A stretch of DNA of 64,000 nt from assembly GCF_032337135.1 (NCBI RefSeq), contig NZ_JAVXZZ010000002.1, positions 62,001-126,000 on the forward strand, read 5' to 3'. The notes under the pieces were generated by a model. The model saw only the letters and a list, made by a program, of their open reading frames with translations, made no database searches and was not told the DNA's origin. Every line of letters starts with the position of its first letter. Positions within the stretch are counted from its first letter, which is position 1. The stretch comes from Allorhodoferax sp032337135. Lineage in GTDB: Bacteria > Pseudomonadota > Gammaproteobacteria > Burkholderiales > Burkholderiaceae_C. This document shows, in pieces, positions 8,409 through 16,500 of the stretch. Both the position numbers and the translations under genes were made by a program.

Positions 8409-9161
8409 ATGACCAATCTTTCCGTCAACCTCAACAAAGTGGCGCTGGTGCGCAATACCCGGCATCTGGGCATCCCAAGTATGACCCGTGCGGCCGAACT
8501 GTGCCTGCAATCGGGTGCGGCGGGCATCACGCTCCATCCCCGACCCGATGCCCGCCACGTACGGATGCAGGATGTGCTGGACATTGCGTCGGTGCTGCAG
8601 CGATGGCCAGGGCGTGAGCTCAATATCGAGGGCAATCCATTCCATAACCTGATGGATTGCGTGTCGCAGCTGCGCGAACGGGGTCTACCGCTGCACCAGA
8701 TCACGCTGGTGCCCGACAGCGAAGGACAGTTCACGAGTGACCACGGCTGGTCCTTGCCTCAGGACAATGCGCGCTTGCGTCCGATCATCGCGCAGGCCAA
8801 GGCCTGGGGCCTGCGGGTCAGTCTGTTTATGGATGCGCAGACCGAGCCCATGGCACAGGCCAAGGCGCTCGGGGCAGACCGGGTGGAGCTCTATACGGAG
8901 CCATATGCTGCAGCATGGGGGGGCGCCGAGCAGGAGGCGCAACTGCAGCGCTTTGCAGCAGCGGCGCAGGCCGCCTTGGATGCGGGTCTGGAAGTCAACG
9001 CCGGGCACGACCTCAATCGGGACAACCTGGCGGCCTTTGCTCGCCGTGTGCCGGGCCTGCTGGAAGTATCGATTGGACATGCCCTGATTGCCGACGCCTT
9101 GGAGATGGGCTACGCCGCAACGGTGCAGGCTTATCTGCAGTGTCTGGGCCCTGCGGCATGA
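8409..9161 (+). CDS. pdxJ: Pyridoxine 5'-phosphate synthase
   Basis: 250 residues starting MTNLSVNLNKVALVRNTRH, the standard PdxJ opening. The enzyme condenses 1-deoxyxylulose 5-phosphate with 3-amino-2-oxopropyl phosphate to make vitamin B6 in the cytoplasm. The TIM-barrel motifs GITLHPRPDARH, NIEGNP and LEVSIGHALIADAL are all present. The stop overlaps the acpS start (ATGA). Confidence 0.97.
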   Translation: MTNLSVNLNKVALVRNTRHLGIPSMTRAAELCLQSGAAGITLHPRPDARHVRMQDVLDIASVLQRWPGRELNIEGNPFHNLMDCVSQLRERGLPLHQITLVPDSEGQFTSDHGWSLPQDNARLRPIIAQAKAWGLRVSLFMDAQTEPMAQAKALGADRVELYTEPYAAAWGGAEQEAQLQRFAAAAQAALDAGLEVNAGHDLNRDNLAAFARRVPGLLEVSIGHALIADALEMGYAATVQAYLQCLGPAA

Positions 9162-9556
9162 TCGTCGGCATTGGTACCGATATTTGCGACGTGCGCCGCA
9201 TCGAGGCCAGCTTGGAGCGCCACGGCGAGCGTTTCGCGCACAAGGTGCTCAGCGAGGCCGAGTTGGCGCAATGGCAGCGGCGCAGCGCGCGCTGGCCACA
9301 GCGTGGAGTGCGCTACCTGGCTACCCGCTTTTCCGCCAAGGAGGCGTTCAGCAAGGCCATCGGCTTGGGTATGCGCATGCCCATGACCTGGCGTTCCTGC
9401 GAGATTGCCAACCTGTCCAGTGGTGCACCCGTCATCGTGCTGCATGGCCCCCTGAAGGAATGGTTCGAAAGCCGCGGATACCGGGCGCACATCAGCGTCA
9501 CCGATGAGACGGATTACGCGGCCAGCTTTTGTGTGGTGGAGTCGGTTGACCAGTAG
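9158..9556 (+). CDS. acpS: Holo-ACP synthase
   Basis: 132 residues from ATG 9158, which overlaps the pdxJ stop; a longer frame running back into pdxJ is rejected. AcpS moves 4'-phosphopantetheine from CoA onto apo-ACP. MIVGIGTDICDVRRIE carries the metal-binding Asp8, and TRFSAKEAFSKAIG carries the second acidic ligand. The pdxJ-acpS pair is a widely conserved arrangement and ends this long rightward gene run. Confidence 0.96.
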   Translation: MIVGIGTDICDVRRIEASLERHGERFAHKVLSEAELAQWQRRSARWPQRGVRYLATRFSAKEAFSKAIGLGMRMPMTWRSCEIANLSSGAPVIVLHGPLKEWFESRGYRAHISVTDETDYAASFCVVESVDQ

Positions 9557-9575
9557 TCAAACGCCCCCTTGATGG

Positions 9576-10571
9576 TTAGTGCCCCAGGGCCTCGAGCTTG
9601 GCGACTGTCTCGCGCAAGGCCTTTTCCGTATCTTCATGCAGCAGCAGTGTGTCGTACGCGATGGCGACATTGTGGGAAAAGATTTCCAGCAGCTCCCTGG
9701 CTGCAGCGCCGATGTTCTCGGGAAACTCCATGTAGATGATGTTCTCGCTGCCGACGTTGGTGCGGAAGTAACCCACGTACACCTTGTCCCCGTAGTGTCC
9801 CGACTTGCGCGCCAGGGCGCCTTCGATGGCGCTGTGGACATGTTGTGGCAGGCGGTCCAGGCTGTCGCCTTCGATCAGTTGGGAATAGGCCTCGGTAGCC
9901 GCCAGCACGCGCAATGCCCCGTTGCCCGAACTGGCGGTGTAGGCGGCAATGTGGCTTGCGCAGATGCCTTGGCCGTTCAGGTCCAGTACGACATTGACCT
10001 GTTCGAGCACTGCTGACGCGAAGCCACGCATGGAGCGCGAATCATAGATCTGGCTCAGCGCCTGGATCGAGCGCTTGAGCCCCTGGCGTGCGTGTTCGAT
10101 GCGCATCAGGTCCCGGTACGCGCGCAGGCCGGCGTAGAACACCGTGATCAGGCGCCTGCGCGTGAGGTCGGTCTTTTCCTTGTAGTCATTGATGTCGTAG
10201 TCCTTGATGACTTGCTCTTCGGGGGCCTGCCCCGGCTGGCCCGTGCGCAGGACGATGCGAACGTTGAGGTTGCCGATTACATCGCGGATGTGCTTGGCAA
10301 GGTCCAGGCCCGCGTGTTCGGTTTCCATGACCACGTCGAGCAGGATTAGCGCGATGTCGTTGGGCTGTGACAGCGCTCGACGGGCTTCGTCAGCGCTGTA
10401 GCAATGGGTGAACTGGATCGGGCGGCCATCCATTTCAAAGCCAGCCATCACCAATTTGGTGACTTCATGAACAGCGGGCTCATCGTCGACCACCATGACA
10501 TGCCAGGGCTTCACAGCGCTGGTCGGCGCCAGGTTGGGCAATTCGTCATTGAAAACCAGATCATCCGACAT
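9576..10571 (-). CDS. Receiver-DUF3369 response regulator without an effector domain
   Basis: 331 residues. A CheY-like receiver domain (about residues 22-150) has the acidic pair DDE at 29-31, the phospho-acceptor Asp79 (LILLDVVME) and the later DYKEK lysine. A DUF3369 module fills about 150-330, including TSSGNGALRVL and a terminal coiled segment. Most proteins of this type that I know continue into an HD-GYP, GGDEF or kinase output domain; this one simply ends. It lies alone on the minus strand between acpS and rsuA with no kinase adjacent, so its partner is unknown. Confidence 0.82.
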   Translation of the reverse strand: MSDDLVFNDELPNLAPTSAVKPWHVMVVDDEPAVHEVTKLVMAGFEMDGRPIQFTHCYSADEARRALSQPNDIALILLDVVMETEHAGLDLAKHIRDVIGNLNVRIVLRTGQPGQAPEEQVIKDYDINDYKEKTDLTRRRLITVFYAGLRAYRDLMRIEHARQGLKRSIQALSQIYDSRSMRGFASAVLEQVNVVLDLNGQGICASHIAAYTASSGNGALRVLAATEAYSQLIEGDSLDRLPQHVHSAIEGALARKSGHYGDKVYVGYFRTNVGSENIIYMEFPENIGAAARELLEIFSHNVAIAYDTLLLHEDTEKALRETVAKLEALGH

Positions 10572-10677
10572 GGACAGGCTCGCTTGCTAGGGGTTCACGT
10601 GGTCACAGTCTACCGGATGGGTGCGGTGTTGTGCCACTGGTGCGGGGCGGATTTTGCAGGACTACTACACTTGGCGC

Positions 10678-11418
10678 ATGCAATTGCAAGAGATACTTTA
10701 TTCGCAGGGCTTCGGCACACGCCGGGTATGTGCCGGGCTGATCCAGCAAGGACATGTCCAGGTCTATGGCGCTGAGGAAGGCCTCGAGCCGGAAACGATC
10801 ACCCAGGCCGGCGCGGACATCGATGCGGACGGCCTGCGTTTTCGGGTTCAGGGCGTTACCTGGACTTTTTTCGAAAAGGCCTACGTCATGCTGAACAAGC
10901 CCGCCGGAACGGAGTGTTCGCAAAAACCCTCCATGTACCCGAGTGTCTACACCTTGTTGCCTGCGCCCTTGCGTCAGCGGCCACAGAAGGGTGCCGTGCA
11001 GGGGGTGCAGGCCGTGGGGCGGCTGGACCAGGATACGACCGGCTTGCTGCTGCTGACCGACGATGGCCAGTTCATCCACCGCATGAGTTCGCCCCGCCAC
11101 CATGTGCCCAAGGTCTATGAGGCGCAACTCAAGCACCCTATTGTTCCCCAACTGGTACAGAAATTGCTCGATGGCGTGGTACTCGACGACGACCCGAAGC
11201 CGGTGCGCGCAGCCGCTTGTGAAGCCGTCGACGAGCACCTGCTGCGCTTGACGCTGACGGAGGGGAAATACCACCAGGTCAAGCGCATGGTGGCCGCCGC
11301 TGGCAATAGGGTCGAAGGCCTGCACCGATCCCAGATCGGTCAGCTCAAGCTGCCCGCCGACCTGGCACCTGGGCAATGGCGCTGGCTGCGCGCCGCCGAC
11401 CTGGAGTTGTTGCGATGA
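10678..11418 (+). CDS. rsuA: 16S rRNA pseudouridine synthase, RsuA family
   Basis: 246 residues from ATG 10678; an in-frame GTG 57 bases upstream is less likely. An S4-like N-terminal region (residues 1-60) precedes the RsuA/RluB/E/F catalytic domain. The catalytic aspartate is Asp117 in AVGRLDQDTTGLLLLT, and the EGKYHQVKRM motif is typical of the family. It probably converts U516 in 16S rRNA. Assignment to RsuA rather than RluE rests on the S4 domain. Stop and next start overlap (ATGA). Confidence 0.9.
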   Translation: MQLQEILYSQGFGTRRVCAGLIQQGHVQVYGAEEGLEPETITQAGADIDADGLRFRVQGVTWTFFEKAYVMLNKPAGTECSQKPSMYPSVYTLLPAPLRQRPQKGAVQGVQAVGRLDQDTTGLLLLTDDGQFIHRMSSPRHHVPKVYEAQLKHPIVPQLVQKLLDGVVLDDDPKPVRAAACEAVDEHLLRLTLTEGKYHQVKRMVAAAGNRVEGLHRSQIGQLKLPADLAPGQWRWLRAADLELLR

Positions 11419-12272
11419 AAGCGGTGTTGGACGCCTTTTGGCGGGCAGTGGCGTACTGCTTGCATCCACGGGTCATGCTGGTGTCGCTTCTTCCCTTGGT
11501 ATTGATGGCCTCCATGCTGGCAGGGCTGGGGTACTTCTTCTGGGAGCAGGCCATTGACCAGGTCGCCATGGGCTTGGAACGCATTGAAATGCTGCGTCAG
11601 GCATGGGCTTGGATGGAGCGCTGGAACCTGGGTGGGCTCAAGGCCGTGCTGGCGCCCATGGTGGTGATCCTGGTCGTGACCCCCGTAGTGGTCATCGGGT
11701 GTCTGTTGTTGGTCGCTCTGGGCATGACGCCGGTGTTGGTGCGCCTGGTGGCTGCGCGGCGCTTCCCGCAACTGCAGGCCTTGCGGGGTGCCTCGTTCCT
11801 GCGCAGCGCACTCTGGTCTGCGGGGGTCAGCGCCGCCGCGTTGTTGGCTTGCCTGCTGACGTTGCCGCTGTGGCTGCTGCCGCCGGTGGCCCTGATCCTG
11901 CCGGCCTTGATCTGGGGATGGCTGACCTGCAAGGTGATGGCCTTTGATGCCCTGGCCGAGCACGCCAGTGCCGAAGAGCGCCATGCCTTGCTGCGCCAGC
12001 ACGCGATGCCCCTGCTGGTCATGGGGATCGTCTGTGGCTACCTCGGGGCGGCACCGAGTCTGATCTGGTCGCTGGGCATGGTGGCCATTGTCTGGGCGCC
12101 TATCCTGCTGCCCCTGTCGGTCTGGCTCTACACCCTGGTATTCGCTTTTTCCTCGCTCTGGTTTGTGCACTACTGTCTGGCCGCCCTGCAGCAGTACCGT
12201 GTGCGGCAGGGGGTGGTGCAGATGCCTGCGTCGGTGGCCCCGCTGGCCGATTCAAGCGATGTGGAGTTGTGA
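11415..12272 (+). CDS. EI24-domain integral membrane protein
   Basis: 285 residues with about six hydrophobic segments (around 20-42, 73-98, 133-160, 160-178, 199-220, 226-250). The organisation, a CysZ/EI24-like (PF07264) multi-span protein with few charged residues, is seen often beside CinA-like genes in Comamonadaceae. CysZ itself transports sulfate; there is no evidence that this protein does. It is translationally coupled to the pseudouridine synthase upstream and leads by one base into the next gene. Confidence 0.7.
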   Translation: MKAVLDAFWRAVAYCLHPRVMLVSLLPLVLMASMLAGLGYFFWEQAIDQVAMGLERIEMLRQAWAWMERWNLGGLKAVLAPMVVILVVTPVVVIGCLLLVALGMTPVLVRLVAARRFPQLQALRGASFLRSALWSAGVSAAALLACLLTLPLWLLPPVALILPALIWGWLTCKVMAFDALAEHASAEERHALLRQHAMPLLVMGIVCGYLGAAPSLIWSLGMVAIVWAPILLPLSVWLYTLVFAFSSLWFVHYCLAALQQYRVRQGVVQMPASVAPLADSSDVEL

Positions 12273-12273
12273 C

Positions 12274-13089
12274 ATGCACTTTGGCCTGATCATCATTGGT
12301 GACGAGATCCTGAGCGGACGACGCGAAGACAAGCACCTGTCCAAGGCGATCGGGATCCTGGGAGCGCGTGGCCTCACGGTGTCCTATGCCCACTATGTGG
12401 GTGATGACCCGCAGCGCATTACCGCAACTTTGCGCCAAGCCTTTGCCTCGGGCGACGTGGTGTTCTCGTTCGGTGGCATCGGTGCCACACCGGACGACCA
12501 CACGCGCCAATGCGCAGCGCAGGCGCTGGGGCGTCCGTTGGTGCTGCACCCCGAGGCGGCAGCACTGGTGCGCGAGCGCATGCAGGACGTGGCCCGCGAG
12601 CAGGGTGTGCCGTATGAACCCGACCGGGCCGACAATGTGCATCGCCTGAACATGGCCATGTTTGCCCAAGGCGCCCGCATCATCCCCAACCCGTACAACA
12701 AGATTGCGGGCTTCAGCCTCGACGGCCCCACTGGTGGTACTGTGCATTTCGTGCCAGGGTTCCCGGTCATGGCCTGGCCCATGGTCGAGTGGGTGCTCGA
12801 CACCCAGTACCGCGCGCATTTCCGCAAAGGGGAGTGGGAAGAGCAATCCATCATCGTGTATGGCGCCATGGAGGCTAGCCTGACACCCCTGATGGAGCAG
12901 ATCGAGCGGGAGCATCCGGTCAAGGTTTTCAGCCTTCCCAGCGTCGACCATCCGCAGCACGGCCGCCACATCGAACTCGGTGTCAAAGGTCACCCAGAGG
13001 CAGTCGGTTCCGCGTTTGCCGCATTGAAGAGGGGGTTGCACCAAGTTCAGGCGTCTTTAGGCCCTGAAATGGTGCAATCCGGTAATTGA
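12274..13089 (+). CDS. CinA-N/MoaB-like molybdopterin-binding-fold protein
   Basis: 271 residues starting MHFGLIIIGDEILSGRREDKH. The first 170 residues form a MoaB/Mog-like domain: GDEILSG and FSFGGIGATPDDHTR are its signature loops. The second part lacks the CinA C-terminal NMN deamidase domain, so this is the stand-alone competence/damage-inducible CinA-N type, perhaps a pyrophosphatase. The 3' end of the frame carries a long hairpin that includes NtrC-like half sites. Confidence 0.82.
   Translation: MHFGLIIIGDEILSGRREDKHLSKAIGILGARGLTVSYAHYVGDDPQRITATLRQAFASGDVVFSFGGIGATPDDHTRQCAAQALGRPLVLHPEAAALVRERMQDVAREQGVPYEPDRADNVHRLNMAMFAQGARIIPNPYNKIAGFSLDGPTGGTVHFVPGFPVMAWPMVEWVLDTQYRAHFRKGEWEEQSIIVYGAMEASLTPLMEQIEREHPVKVFSLPSVDHPQHGRHIELGVKGHPEAVGSAFAALKRGLHQVQASLGPEMVQSGN
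13036..13077 (+). promoter_or_regulatory. Inverted repeat with TTGCACCA/TGGTGCAA arms
   Basis: TTGCACCA (13036-13043) and TGGTGCAA (13070-13077) flank a second nested pair TTCAGG/CCTGAA (13046-13051, 13063-13068). The outer arms are the same as the NtrC half sites near glnA but are 26 bases apart and lie inside the end of the upstream gene. It may be an extra NtrC-binding region or an RNA hairpin. Confidence 0.5.
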
Positions 13090-13097
13090 CCTGTTTT

Positions 13098-13121
13098 GGT
13101 GCATTGCACCAGTGCGGTGCA
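13098..13121 (+). promoter_or_regulatory. NtrC enhancer sites for glnA
   Basis: Two overlapping palindromes: GGTGCATTGCACC (13098-13110) and TGCACCAGTGCGGTGCA (13105-13121). The second matches the accepted NtrC pattern TGCAC-N7-GTGCA closely. The site lies about 115 bases upstream of the -24/-12 promoter, a normal enhancer distance. Confidence 0.85.
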
Positions 13122-13236
13122 TTGACTCAGTCGTCACTTTCGATTTTTTTTGCCATTCCTGATCCGCGTCAGCTTCCCGATGGCGCAGCCAAGGCACAAT
13201 CATCAGGTTTTGCGAAAAACTGCAGCGCCGGCAGCT

Positions 13237-13252
13237 TGGCATAGAAGCTGCT
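13237..13252 (+). promoter_or_regulatory. Sigma-54 -24/-12 promoter of glnA
   Basis: TGGCATAGAAGCTGCT has the invariant GG and GC dinucleotides separated by ten bases, against consensus TGGCAC-N5-TTGCA. Transcription would begin near 13263, giving a 35-nt leader. Confidence 0.82.
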
Positions 13253-13297
13253 AGGTAAGCGCACCAACTTTTTTCAACCGTGCAACAGGAGTATCTG

Positions 13298-14713
13298 ATG
13301 GCCAAGACCGTCGCAGACGTCATGAAGATGGTGAAAGAGAACGAAGTCAAGTTTGTTGACTTCCGTTTCACCGATACCCGTGGTAAGTGGCAACACATCA
13401 CCATCCCCGTGTCGCAGTTCAGCGAAGACAAGTTCGAAGAAGGCCAGGCCTTCGACGGTTCCTCGATTGCCGGCTGGAAGGGCATCGAAGCTTCCGACAT
13501 GCTGCTGTCCCCTGATGCCAACAGCGCTTTCATCGACCCCTTCGTCGAAGAGTGCACCATGGTGCTGGTGTGCGACGTGATCGAGCCGACCGACGGCAAG
13601 GCCTACGAGCGCGATCCCCGCTCCATCGCCAAGCGCGCTGAAGCCTACCTCAAGACCTCAGGTCTGGGTGATGCAGCCTACTTCGGTCCCGAACCCGAAT
13701 TCTTCCTGTTCGACGAAGTGCGCTGGAGCAACGAACCCGGCCACAGCTTCTACCAGATCGACGAGTACGAAGCACCCTGGAACAGCGGTGCCAAGCTCGA
13801 AGGCGGCAACCGTGGTCACCGTCCCCGTACCAAGGGCGGCTACTTCCCCGTGGCTCCCGTGGACAGCACCATCGACATGCGCAACGAGATGGTCCAGATT
13901 CTCGAAGCCGTTGGCGTTCCCGTCGAAGTGCACCACCACGAAGTGGCTGGCGCTGGCCAGTGCGAAATCGGTACCCGCTTCTCCACCCTGGTGGAGCGCG
14001 CCGACTGGACCCTGCTGCAGAAGTACGTGATCCAGAACGTGGCCCATGCCTACGGCAAGACCGCCACCTTCATGCCCAAGCCCTACCACGGTGACAACGG
14101 TTCCGGCATGCACGTGCACCAGTCCGTGTGGAAGGATGGCAAGAACCTGTTCGCTGGCAACGGTTACGCTGGCCTGTCCGAGTTTGCCCTGTGCTACATC
14201 GGCGGCATCATCAAGCACGCCCGTGCCCTGAACGCCATCACCAACCCTGGCACCAACAGCTACAAGCGCCTGGTTCCCCACTTCGAAGCGCCGGTCAAGC
14301 TGGCCTACTCGGCCAAGAACCGTTCCGCTTCCATCCGTATCCCGAACGTGGCATCCGACAAGGCTCGCCGCGTGGAAGCCCGCTTCCCCGATCCGCTGTG
14401 CAACCCCTACCTGGGCTTTGCTGCACTGCTGATGGCCGGTCTGGACGGCGTGGAAAACAAGATCCACCCCGGCGAAGCTGCCAGCAAGGACCTGTACCAC
14501 CTGCCTCCCGAAGAGGACAAGCTGGTCCCCACCGTGTGCTCGAGCCTGGATCAGGCCCTCGAAGCGCTGGACAAGGACCGCGCCTTCCTGACCAAGGGTG
14601 GCGTGTTCACCGACGCCTGGATCGACGCCTACATTGACCTCAAGATGCAGGAAGTCACCCGCGCCCGCGTGGAAGTCTCCCCGGTCGACTACGACATGTA
14701 CTTCTCCCTGTGA
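13298..14713 (+). CDS. glnA: Type I glutamine synthetase
   Basis: 471 residues from ATG 13298, with AGGAG at 13287-13291. It forms glutamine from glutamate, ammonia and ATP as a cytoplasmic dodecamer. Signatures are FDGSSIAGW, the ATP-binding KPYHGDNGSGMHVH (residues 261-274) and NPGTNSYKRLVP. Tyr400 in KDLYHLPPEE is the adenylylation site of GS-I beta, so activity is probably also controlled by GlnE. Upstream lie NtrC sites and a sigma-54 promoter; downstream is a terminator and then ntrB-ntrC. Confidence 0.99.
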   Translation: MAKTVADVMKMVKENEVKFVDFRFTDTRGKWQHITIPVSQFSEDKFEEGQAFDGSSIAGWKGIEASDMLLSPDANSAFIDPFVEECTMVLVCDVIEPTDGKAYERDPRSIAKRAEAYLKTSGLGDAAYFGPEPEFFLFDEVRWSNEPGHSFYQIDEYEAPWNSGAKLEGGNRGHRPRTKGGYFPVAPVDSTIDMRNEMVQILEAVGVPVEVHHHEVAGAGQCEIGTRFSTLVERADWTLLQKYVIQNVAHAYGKTATFMPKPYHGDNGSGMHVHQSVWKDGKNLFAGNGYAGLSEFALCYIGGIIKHARALNAITNPGTNSYKRLVPHFEAPVKLAYSAKNRSASIRIPNVASDKARRVEARFPDPLCNPYLGFAALLMAGLDGVENKIHPGEAASKDLYHLPPEEDKLVPTVCSSLDQALEALDKDRAFLTKGGVFTDAWIDAYIDLKMQEVTRARVEVSPVDYDMYFSL

Positions 14714-14746
14714 TGCAGACCCCCTTGTGGGGTTTGTTACACACCG

Positions 14747-14779
14747 AAAGGACGGCTGGCCCGTCCTTTTTCTTTTTTT
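14747..14779 (+). terminator. Intrinsic terminator after glnA
   Basis: Nine-base-pair stem AAAGGACGG / CCGTCCTTT with loop CTGGC, followed by a T-rich run to 14779. It separates glnA from the downstream ntr genes, which would need their own promoter or read-through. Confidence 0.9.
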
Positions 14780-14839
14780 GGAACACAATCGGCGGCAATT
14801 GCGACTATGCTGCGCCGTATGCAGCGAAGAACCGAGTTT

Positions 14840-15346
14840 ATGAAGCGTATTGTTTCAAGTGTGGCTCTGGCGGTGTGGGCCGCGTCCGCGCTGGCGCAGG
14901 GCGCCATCTACCGCTGCGGCAACGAATTCAGCAACACCCTCAGCGATGCGGAGGCGAAGCGGCGCGACTGCAAGCTGGTGTCGGGTGGCAACGTCACGGT
15001 GGTACCCGCCGTCAAGCAGCCAGCGGCCAAGTCGGGCAGTTCTCCGGCCAATGCACCGCGGGTGGACGCCAATGACCAGCGCAGCAAGGATGCCGATGCC
15101 CGGGCCATCCTGGAGGCCGAATTGCGCAAGGCCGAAGCGCGCCAGGCCGAGCTGCTCAAGGAATACAACAACGGCGAGCCCGAGAAGGTCGGGCCCGAAA
15201 CCCGCAACCACCAGAAGTACCTGGACCGCGTGGCCGAACTCAAGCGCAGCATCGAGCGCAACGAGGCCGACATTGCCGGTATCAAGCGCGAACTGGCACG
15301 GGTGGGGACGACCCCTGCGGCCAATACCGGCACCAGCAAGTTTTGA
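14840..15346 (+). CDS. Secreted protein of unknown function between glnA and ntrB
   Basis: 168 residues from ATG 14840 (an upstream ATG at 14807 is possible). A signal peptide MKRIVSSVALAVWAASALA is followed by QGAIYRCGNEFSNTLSDAEAKRRDCK, which resembles the start of DUF4124 proteins with two cysteines. The second half (about 75-160) is charged, K/E/R-rich and probably coiled coil. The frame overlaps the ntrB start by four bases (TTGA). It is expected in the periplasm; a role in nitrogen control is only suggested by position. Confidence 0.7.
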   Translation: MKRIVSSVALAVWAASALAQGAIYRCGNEFSNTLSDAEAKRRDCKLVSGGNVTVVPAVKQPAAKSGSSPANAPRVDANDQRSKDADARAILEAELRKAEARQAELLKEYNNGEPEKVGPETRNHQKYLDRVAELKRSIERNEADIAGIKRELARVGTTPAANTGTSKF

Positions 15347-16428
15347 GTACCGTGGTTCAGCCTGTAGCGCCCCCGTCGGCCGGGCGGTTTGCGGCCTTTG
15401 ACGTACTGGCCACGCTGGTGGCGGTGCTGCAGGCCGACGGCAGCCTGGCCTATGCCAACTCTGCGCTCGAAGACGCCCTGGGCATCTCTCGCCGATTGCT
15501 GGTGGGGCAGACACTGGCAAGCTATTTTGTCGATGCAGCGCCCTTCGTGCGGGCCTGGAACGATGTCAGCCGCAGCGCGTTTTCGGCCATCCGCTACGAC
15601 GCCCAGCTGCGCCGCATGGCGGGCGAGCCCTTGCCAGTGCATGTGATCCTTACGCACGTACAGGAGTCCGGCGAGGTCGTGGTGGAGATGGTCTCCCAGG
15701 AGCAGCAGACGCGCCAGGAGCGCGAAGAGCGACTGGCCGAACAGGCGCAGACCAACAAGGAACTCATCCGTAACCTGGCCCACGAGATCAAGAACCCGCT
15801 GGGGGGCATCCGTGGTGCGGCCCAGTTGCTGGAGATGGAGGTCGAGGCCCAGGAGCTCAAGGAGTACACCCAGGTCATCATCCGCGAGGCCGACCGCCTG
15901 CAGAGCCTGGTGGACCGCCTGCTGGCGCCGCACCGCAAGCCGCACGTGGTGGGGGATGTGAATATCCACGAAGTCTGTGAGCGCGTGCGTTCGCTCATCC
16001 TGGCCGAGTTCCCCAAGGGCCTGAAGGTGGTGCGTGACTACGACATCTCGCTGCCTGAATTCCGCGGTGACATCGAGCAGCTGATCCAGGCCGTGCTCAA
16101 CATCGCCCACAACGCCTGCCAGGCATTGGCCGAGCGGCGTGCTGCCGGTGATGCGATGCTGACCTTCAAGACCCGGGCCCTGCGCCAGATCACCCTGGGC
16201 AAGACGCGCTACAAGTTGGCACTGGAATTGCATGTGATCGACAACGGACCCGGCATACCGGATTCGATCAAGGACCGCATCTTCTATCCGCTGGTTTCGG
16301 GCCGCGATGGGGGGTCAGGATTGGGGCTGACACTGGCGCAGAATTTTGTCCAGCAGCACCATGGGGTGATCGAAGTCGATAGCGTGCCGGGCCGCACGGA
16401 TTTCACCCTGGTGATTCCGTTGCCATAA
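15343..16428 (+). CDS. glnL: Nitrogen regulation sensor kinase NtrB (NRII)
   Basis: 361 residues from TTG 15343 overlapping the previous stop; GTG 15352 is an alternative start. A PAS domain (about residues 18-120) precedes HisKA with His147 in LAHEIKNPLGGI and a HATPase domain with DNGPGIP and GSGLGLTLAQN. It is soluble, with no membrane segment, as expected for NtrB. It phosphorylates NtrC under nitrogen limitation and is controlled by PII. Confidence 0.96.
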   Translation: MSTVVQPVAPPSAGRFAAFDVLATLVAVLQADGSLAYANSALEDALGISRRLLVGQTLASYFVDAAPFVRAWNDVSRSAFSAIRYDAQLRRMAGEPLPVHVILTHVQESGEVVVEMVSQEQQTRQEREERLAEQAQTNKELIRNLAHEIKNPLGGIRGAAQLLEMEVEAQELKEYTQVIIREADRLQSLVDRLLAPHRKPHVVGDVNIHEVCERVRSLILAEFPKGLKVVRDYDISLPEFRGDIEQLIQAVLNIAHNACQALAERRAAGDAMLTFKTRALRQITLGKTRYKLALELHVIDNGPGIPDSIKDRIFYPLVSGRDGGSGLGLTLAQNFVQQHHGVIEVDSVPGRTDFTLVIPLP

Positions 16429-16500
16429 ACCCGCGGCTTGCGCTTTGCACCAATTCCGTGCAAGGTAGCAGCCCAGTCTGTTGAAGGGAAGCACCTGGCC

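Noticed and set aside
8915..9157. Upstream extension of acpS over pdxJ
   Set aside because: The conserved MIVGIGTD start at 9158 marks the real amino terminus.
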